Assembly: GCA_008360975.2 (NCBI GenBank)
Contig: CM039210.1
Span: forward strand, 19,491,007-19,555,006
DNA length: 64,000 nt
Source: Lichenostomus cassidix
Taxonomy: Eukaryota; Chordata; Aves; Passeriformes; Meliphagidae
Direction of reading: 5' to 3'
Shown here: one piece after another, positions 58,096-64,000 of the stretch
Position numbering within the stretch: the stretch's first letter is position 1
Layout: each line of letters opens with the position of its first letter
The notes under the pieces: model-generated
The model's input: only the letters and a program-made list of their open reading frames with translations
The model's database searches: none
What the model was told of the DNA's origin: nothing
Translations under genes and position numbers: made by a program

Positions 58096-58647
58096 TGATG
58101 CCTTAAATTGCTAGAAAAATTTTTAGACGCAGACACACAGTATGGGATAGGGGTTTTACCTTGGTTTAATAGGATCTCAGATGCGCACCGACAAACAAGC
58201 AAGCCCAAAGGCCAGCTCAAAAGCCCCAAAAGCCCAAAAAGCCAAAAGCCAAAAGCCCCTGACGATATCCCCCGTATACAATTTATGGACAGCCTAGATT
58301 AGAATACCTATCTAAAAGTCTCCAATAAGAAGTTTAACAAATGAAGTAACTGCCCCCTTATTAAAATTGCCCCCCCCCCCAAAAATTGCTACTTAGTTTA
58401 CAAAAAACATGTCTCAGTGATGGGGGCCCTGTTCAGGGTTGTGCGTCATGCTTTTGAGATTGAGGGTTTGTTTCGTCTTCCCAAAGGATTCTGAGCAGGG
58501 CAAGGGGTACTAGGGTGATAGAATGTAGGGTTAAGATACAGGGAGTAAAAGTACAGGAACGGGGAAGGGTAAAAGGTTATATATAAAGGATATATATAAA
58601 GAGAGTATAAAAGTAAAATAAAAATACAAAAAACCCATCAGGCATCA
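58096..58647 (-). repeat. 5' LTR of the inverted ERV-5 copy
   Basis: 552 bases with TGATGCC/GGCATCA ends; the primer site lies at 58,074-58,091 on the minus strand. Confidence 0.9.
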
Positions 58648-59383
58648 ATACCACCTGAGACTTTAACCACTAGGACTTTGCAGTCCATTCATATTGGGTG
58701 GCTCCACTGAACCAACAGGTACCTTGTATTGACTCCAGACACACATGCACTCACACAGACATTTTCCCTTTTGGTTTTACCCTCGGTTTCCCCAAGCAGT
58801 GACACAGGCAGAATCTAACCAATTAGGTTATTTGGTACAGTGGTGTCAGGGTTTGACTCTGACTAAATGCCAGGCACTTCTGCTCTCTCCTGCCGCAGAT
58901 GTGCAGGAGAGGGAAGGAAAAAAACTGTTAAACACACACCGGATTCATGAATTGAGATAGGACACTGGTGAGAGGATGCACAGAAAAAGAGCAAACAGGC
59001 TCCAAACTTAAAGTTGCAAAGTGATTTAAATACCTAACAGAGTCGGAGGATAAATGAGAAGTCAAATTAAGCTTTTCAGACACCATTTGTTCACTAACCC
59101 CCACTCCATCTTAAGACACCATTTCTCTTCTCACCCCCCTCCCTCCTTCAAACCAATGGCTCAGGTAGGGGGCAGGGTATGGTTTTTTTCCTAGTCCATA
59201 AATCTATTAATCACCACAATTATTCTACTACAAACACTGTGTCTCTACTCACCCCTCTCTCTCTTAAGACACTGTTTCTCTGCCCAACCCCCTCCCTCTT
59301 TCCAACCAATAGCACTGGCAGGGGGCAGGGTAAGGGGTTTTTCCTCTGGTCAGACCATCAGGGAAAGAGGTCCTCTACTTATC
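58648..59383. other. Unclassified, no gene seen
   Basis: Contains a diverged internal duplication (CACCATTTCTCTTCTCACCC near 59,118 and CACTGTTTCTCTGCCCAACC near 59,271). A 35-base segment at 58,843-58,877 is the inverse of 18,848-18,882. Otherwise nothing recognisable. Confidence 0.4.
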
Positions 59384-60106
59384 CATGGGGTCCCTCCCAT
59401 GAGAGACAGTCCTCTGTGAACTTCTTTGGCGTGGGTCCAATCTCACGAGCAACAGCCTGCCTGAATTCTGCTGCAACATGAGTCCTCTTGTCCATAAGAT
59501 GCAGACTCTTCCGAGTCAAGGCCAGGCTGCTTCCATTCCAGGAGCAAGGCCTTTCTCTCTCTTGCAAGGCCTTTGCAGCTTTAACTCTTTATATGAGACT
59601 CCCACTGGATCACAGCTTCCTCCAGGCATCCACCTGCTCCTCTGGCATGGGCACCCCACGGGCTGTGGGTGGATTTCTGAACCTCCCGTGGACTCCATGG
59701 GCTGCAGGGGGACCTCCTGCTCCCCCCATGGCCTTTACCACAGCTAGAAGAGGGTTTTCAGCTCTGGCACCTGGAGCACCTCCTCCCCCACCGTCTCCAC
59801 TGACCTTGGTGTCTCCACGCCATTCTCCCTTCACATATTTTCACCTCCTCCTCCTCCTCTAGCTAAAAAAAGAAGTGCGTGAACTACTTTGTTTTGATCT
59901 TTTCTTAAATATGTTTTCACAGAGGCATAACTAGCACCTCTAATTGGTCCAGACTTGGCCGGCAGCATGTCCATTACCTTCAGAGCCATCAGAGATTGGC
60001 TCTGCTGGACTTGGTGAAAAACTTCCAGAACTTTCATTCAGGACACGCAGGAGCCATCTTTGTGCCACTCCCCACCCCTCAGACACTTCTTCAGGCCCAC
60101 CACTAA
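59384..60106 (-). mobile_element. LTR-d relative, inverted
   Basis: Reverse complement of about 62,091-62,815 over most of its length; carries the CAGCCCATGG and ATATTTAAG blocks of the LTR-d family. Edges approximate. Confidence 0.65.
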
Positions 60107-60898
60107 CGCGGAGGGGGAGGAGGGGTGGAACCAGGCCTCTGCGTTTACCGAAAGTGTCTCTATGGCTATTGAGAGATCACTCCAGCCAGCACTGCTCTGG
60201 TGCTGTACAGAAAGGCCCTTCTCACACCCGTGCCGGTGGAAGGCACAGATTCTCACTCACCCACGGAGTTGGATAACTCGTGCGTCACCAGAGACAAAGA
60301 ACTCAGAGCGCTCAGTCAGCTGGAGGTTCCAGGGGTTTATTCTGAAGGGTTCCAGGGTGAAAGAGGGCGAGAGACCCAGCCGTCTACATTTAAAGGGATG
60401 GCTGGAGGGTCAGGGGAGAGGAGGCGGGGGGAACACCACAACCAATGGGGAGGAGGAAGGGATGGAATCAGGGGTTAGGTTACAGCTGGGGGGATTTACA
60501 TAATTTGGGGAGGGACCATCGTGTTCTCCAGGGGGGAGGCTAAGATGTCTCCCACCAGTGAAGCCTTGTGGTACTGGAACCACTCAGCTCCCCAGCAGTT
60601 CCTGAGGTGGTATTATCCACCCCAACATACCACAACAGCTTTTAAAGAATTTAAATTTCTCCCAGATGCTAAAGATTCCTTGCTGATGTTTTGAGCCAAG
60701 CAAAACCACCACAAGTGGTGAGATGCAGCTTGAGCTGGGTGCCTCAGGAGAGGGACCTTGAACCAGGAAATCCCTGGGCAATTATACCCTTAAAATCCAA
60801 GTTCTCCACCCCTCATGTGACAGTTCGGTCCGATAGTAATATTATGGTATGGGGTGGTCTTGTTCTTCATTGGGTGTCTCTTCATTGTCTCTAGGTAA
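60107..60898. other. Unclassified repeat-like sequence
   Basis: No gene. 60,290-60,620 has the look of an LTR read in antisense (GGGGTTTATTCTGAAGGG, a reversed polyadenylation signal), but I found no matching ends. Confidence 0.35.
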
Positions 60899-61421
60899 TG
60901 ATTCGCCCAAATCGAGCCCAGAGACACTTCAGAGACCAAGTCAGAGAAGTGGGTATTTGCCTTATTCAATGCACCGGGTGTGTGGGAATTGTTTCCACCA
61001 AACACACACACCTCAGTACCCCCAAAGGCACAGTGTTATAGGTAAAATTCATGAATATTCATTACATTCTTCAGGATAGGAGTGGTTATACAAATCATTA
61101 TTCAGAAGTTATTAATATCATTAGCATGTGCACCATGCATTCTCTGTCTGTCCTGGTGGTCTCTGGAGACCCCCAAAGACGCCTCCAAGGTAAAGGTCCT
61201 TCATGGGATGATTCAGCGGTTTCTGTGCTGGTTTCAAATGCATGCTTAGCTGATAAGCCATCAGGCCAGAGCTGTTACTTACAATTTGAATTTTAATTAG
61301 GAGTTCAGCCTTCAGCTCTGGACAGGCACCGTGCTGGTGGAAGGGGGGCAAAAGCTCAGAGAAACAAGGATGATTGAAGTGCAAATAGATTTGGGTTTTC
61401 TATTTGACCATATCTTTCTCA
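60899..61421 (-). mobile_element. Solo LTR of ERV-3 type (LTR3), minus strand
   Basis: TGATTCGCCC to TCTTTCTCA, the inverse of LTR3. Flanks GTAA and GTAG, a 4-bp duplication with one change. Confidence 0.82.
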
Positions 61422-62090
61422 GTAGGCCCATTTCTTCTCTTACCTCTAAGGTTGCATCTTATGCTGACAGGGGTAGTCGCCTTCTTCGCTTCCTTATCTT
61501 CTGGCCCAAACTGACTCTGGGGCCTCCTTTTACTTAAGTAGGTAAAAATTCAGCGTATCTTGGTGAAAATTCACAGCTTGCAGCCTGAGGCTTCAGCACA
61601 TCTAGTTACTAATGCTAAGTAAGGAACACTAAGCTACTCATTTTCTTTATTTCTTAGTGTCCCCTCCAAACTTCTTACTCACTCCCCAGTGGGAGGCAGT
61701 AGCCAAGAGGGGGCAGAGTCTAGAGCTGTGTGGCTGTGTCTAGGTTGTTATTCTATACCATTCACATTATTGTTGGGGGCCGGAAGTAAGTGAATCACTT
61801 CCGGGAAGGGAGGGGGCGTGGGTTTCGGGGGAAAGAAAAAGGTGCCATGTGGAGGGGTTGTCGTCATTTTGTTCATTTTTCCTGGGGAGCAAGCAGCGAA
61901 TGGAGCGGTGGGGTGGTTCCAGCTGTGGTCATGTGGCATTGGGTCATACTCAGTGAGCATTTTTGCATGTAATCACCCTCTTTTATACACTGTTGTTATT
62001 AGTATTGTAGCTGTTTGTGGTGGTTTTCATTGGCCCAAAACATCAGTGAAGTGTTTTTAACATCTAGGAGAAATTTGGACCCCTCAGAAG
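61422..62090. other. Unclassified stretch with a CCGGAAGT inverted pair
   Basis: No gene. CCGGAAGT (61,780-61,787) and its inverse ACTTCCGG (61,797-61,804) flank nine bases. Confidence 0.45.
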
Positions 62091-62828
62091 CTGTTGTGGT
62101 AGGCCTGGGGAGGTGTCTGAGGGGTGGGGTGTCGCACAAAGATGGCTCTTGTGTGTCCTGAGTGCAAGTTCTGGAAGTTTTTACATCAAGTCCAGCAGAG
62201 CCAATCTCTGATGGCTCTGAAGGTGATGGACATGCTGCTGGCCAAGTTTGGGCCAATTGGAGGTGCTGGTTACGCCTCTGTGAAAACATATATAAGAAAA
62301 ATTCAAAACAAAGCAGGCACGCACTTCTTTCACTTTGTAGTTGGAGGAGGAGGAGGTGGAGGTGAAAATATGTGAGGGAGAACAGCATGGAGGTTGCCAA
62401 GGTCAGTGAAGAAGGGGGGAGAAAGAGGTGCTCCAGTGCTTCCGGCACCGGAGCTGAAACTTTCTGCTAGCCGTGGTGGAAGCTATGGGGGGAGCAAGAA
62501 GTTTCTCCTGCAGCCCATGGAGTCCATAAGGATGCAGAAATCCACCCACAACTCACTCCAGAGGAGCAGGTGGATGCCTGGAAAAGACTGTGAACCAGTG
62601 GGAGTCTCATCTAAGAGTTAAAACTGCAAAAGGCCTTGACCGGGAGAGAAAGGCCTTGCTCCTGGCATGGAAGCAGCCTGGCCTCGGCTTCAGAGAGTTT
62701 GCACAGCACCTTATGGACAAAAAGACTCATGTTGCAGCAGAATTCGGGCAGGATGTTGCTCATGAGATTGGACCCACACCAAAGAAGTTCCTAGAAGACT
62801 GTCTCTCGTGGGAAGGACCCCTGGCTAA
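62091..62828 (+). mobile_element. LTR-d relative, plus strand, cut by ERV-3 type element
   Basis: TGTTGTGGTAGGCC onward, the inverse of 59,384-60,106; ends where LTR3 sequence begins at 62,829. Confidence 0.65.
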
Positions 62829-64000
62829 TGATTCGCCCTAATCGAGCTCAGAGACACTTCAGAGACCAAGTCAGAGAAGTGGGTATTTGCTTTATTCGGT
62901 GCACCGGATGTGTGGGGAATTGTTTCCACCAAACACACAAAACACAGAATTTTAAAAGCAAAATCAAATAGAGCAATATTAGAAAGGTGTTGGGGTCTGA
63001 GTGTTTTCAATTCAGCAGCTAAAATCTCTCCCTTCAATAATATAATCAGCTCCCCTCCAGATACTCCAAACCAACAGTTTATATATGATTTATACTCATT
63101 CACTCTTTGCCACTCGCTTTGCTTTTCTCTGGCTGTTTCTGTCGCCAGAGAACAGAAACGCAGATAGAGCTCCGCTCTCGCTCGGTGTTGGAGACACGTC
63201 TCATTCATTCACACTCACACAGTAACAAAATATTGACACAGTAATACAGTAACAAAATAACAACAGACAGAACAAAAATCACAGTATGGTGTAATACAGT
63301 GAGGTCCAACCCCTTAAAGGTACCTTTCACTATAGCAGGGTCCAACCCCGGGGTCCAACCCTTTAAAAGTACCTTTTCTTGATAGCGGGGTCCAACCCCT
63401 TGCCCGGGACTAATTTCGGGAGACCCAGTCTCAACCCACCCTCGAGGACTAGCACCCCGGACCTGCAGGCATTTATTTTAAAAGTAGCAAATACCTTAAT
63501 TTGGTGCAGATGGTCCTTAGTCTACTCCCGCCGTGAGCCAAAGGACAGCTGAGCTCCCCCTGAAAATTCAGGGTCGCGACTGGGAGGTCTGCTTACCCCA
63601 GGATCCGGCAGCCAAGCAGAGTCAGGGTCCCATCTGGGGTGCCAGTTTGATTCGCCCCAATGGAGCTCAGAGACACTTCAGAGACCAAGTCAGAGAAGTG
63701 GGTATTTGCTTTATTCGGTGCACCGGATGTGTGGGGAATTGTTTCCACCAAACACACATACCTCAGTACCCCAGAGACACAGTGTTATAGGTAAAATCAT
63801 GAATATTAATTACATTCTTCAGGATAGGAGTGGTTATACAAATAATTTCTCAGAAGTCATTAATATCATTAGCATGTGCACCACGCATGCTTCGTATATC
63901 CTGGTGGTCTTTGGAGACCCCCAAAGCCCCCTCCAAGGTGATGGTCCTTCATGGGATGATTCAGGGGTTTCTGTGCTGGTTTCAAATGCATGCTTAGCTG
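62829..64000 (-). mobile_element. Truncated ERV-3 type element: 5' LTR, leader, LTR remnant
   Basis: On the minus strand: LTR3 from beyond the window to 63,648, primer site TGGCACCCCAGATGGGAC (63,644-63,627), leader with GGGGTTGGACC repeats to about 62,942, then directly the R-U5 end of a second LTR3 (62,938-62,829). All genes are deleted. The leader matches 24,806-25,250 in ERV-3. Confidence 0.83.
63303..63400 (-). repeat. Leader repeats with GGTCCAACCCC core
   Basis: Cores start at 63,303, 63,339, 63,352 and 63,389, alternating with AAAGGTACCTTT-type segments. Confidence 0.75.

Larger units (their letters stand above)
54083..58647 (-). mobile_element. ERV-5 provirus, right copy, inverted and truncated by the gap
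   Basis: Reverse complement of 45,989-50,606 with a few percent or less divergence by eye. Order on the minus strand: LTR5 (58,647-58,096), primer site (58,091-58,074), leader, gag, UGA, protease, RT to the gap. The outer flank (ATACC after 58,647) differs from the left copy's flank, so it is a separate insertion, not a simple mirror of the left one. Confidence 0.92.

Overview
This is eukaryotic, almost certainly avian, DNA made almost entirely of endogenous retroviruses (ERVs) and their LTRs. Evidence for a bird is a minus-strand CR1 LINE with the end of its ORF2 (about 41.77-42.64 kb), several copies of long ERVL-type LTRs of the kind common in bird genomes, and gammaretrovirus-like ERVs with tRNA-Pro-type primer sites. 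I see no host protein-coding gene, rRNA, tRNA or CRISPR array. Such density is typical of gene-poor, ERV-rich avian DNA (for example a W chromosome or pericentromere), but that placement is inference. Labels ERV-1 to ERV-5 and LTR1-5, LTR-a to LTR-f are local to this report.

Layout. (1) 1-10,548: ERV-1, gammaretrovirus-like, LTRs with 8 differences in 530 aligned bases; gag, an in-frame UAG, pro-pol, an unrecognised 187-codon ORF between pol and env, and env whose tail is split by a solo LTR. (2) 10,549-12,288: tandem repeats and a solo LTR. (3) 12,289-32,331: ERV-2, flanked by a perfect 4-bp duplication (GAAA), a nest of elements: ERV-2 contains ERV-3 (15,848-29,236), which contains ERV-4 (16,343-24,805), which contains a solo LTR of the ERV-3 type (18,366-18,847). 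The 5' LTR of ERV-2 holds a second nest of two LTRs. (4) 32,332-45,988: solo LTRs, several with exact target duplications, a CR1 inside an LTR, a decayed minus-strand ERVL internal region and stretches with nothing recognisable. (5) 45,989-58,647: two recent copies of ERV-5 in opposite orientation around a 500-N assembly gap; the left one is full length with a nearly open gag-pol and a collapsed env. (6) 58,648-64,000: LTR fragments and a truncated minus-strand ERV-3 relative.

Genes as a system. In each provirus the expected order is LTR, primer site, gag (matrix, proline-rich linker, capsid, CCHC nucleocapsid), protease-RT-RNase H-integrase, env, polypurine tract, LTR. ERV-1 and ERV-5 place gag and pol in one frame separated by a single stop, the gammaretroviral readthrough layout. 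All proviruses carry stops, frameshifts or deletions and I regard none as competent. The most interesting items are the zinc-ribbon-like ORF upstream of ERV-1 env, the shared env type in ERV-3 and ERV-4 despite different LTRs and target duplication sizes, the G-rich repeat in the presumed R region of LTR5, and the depth of nesting supported by target duplications.
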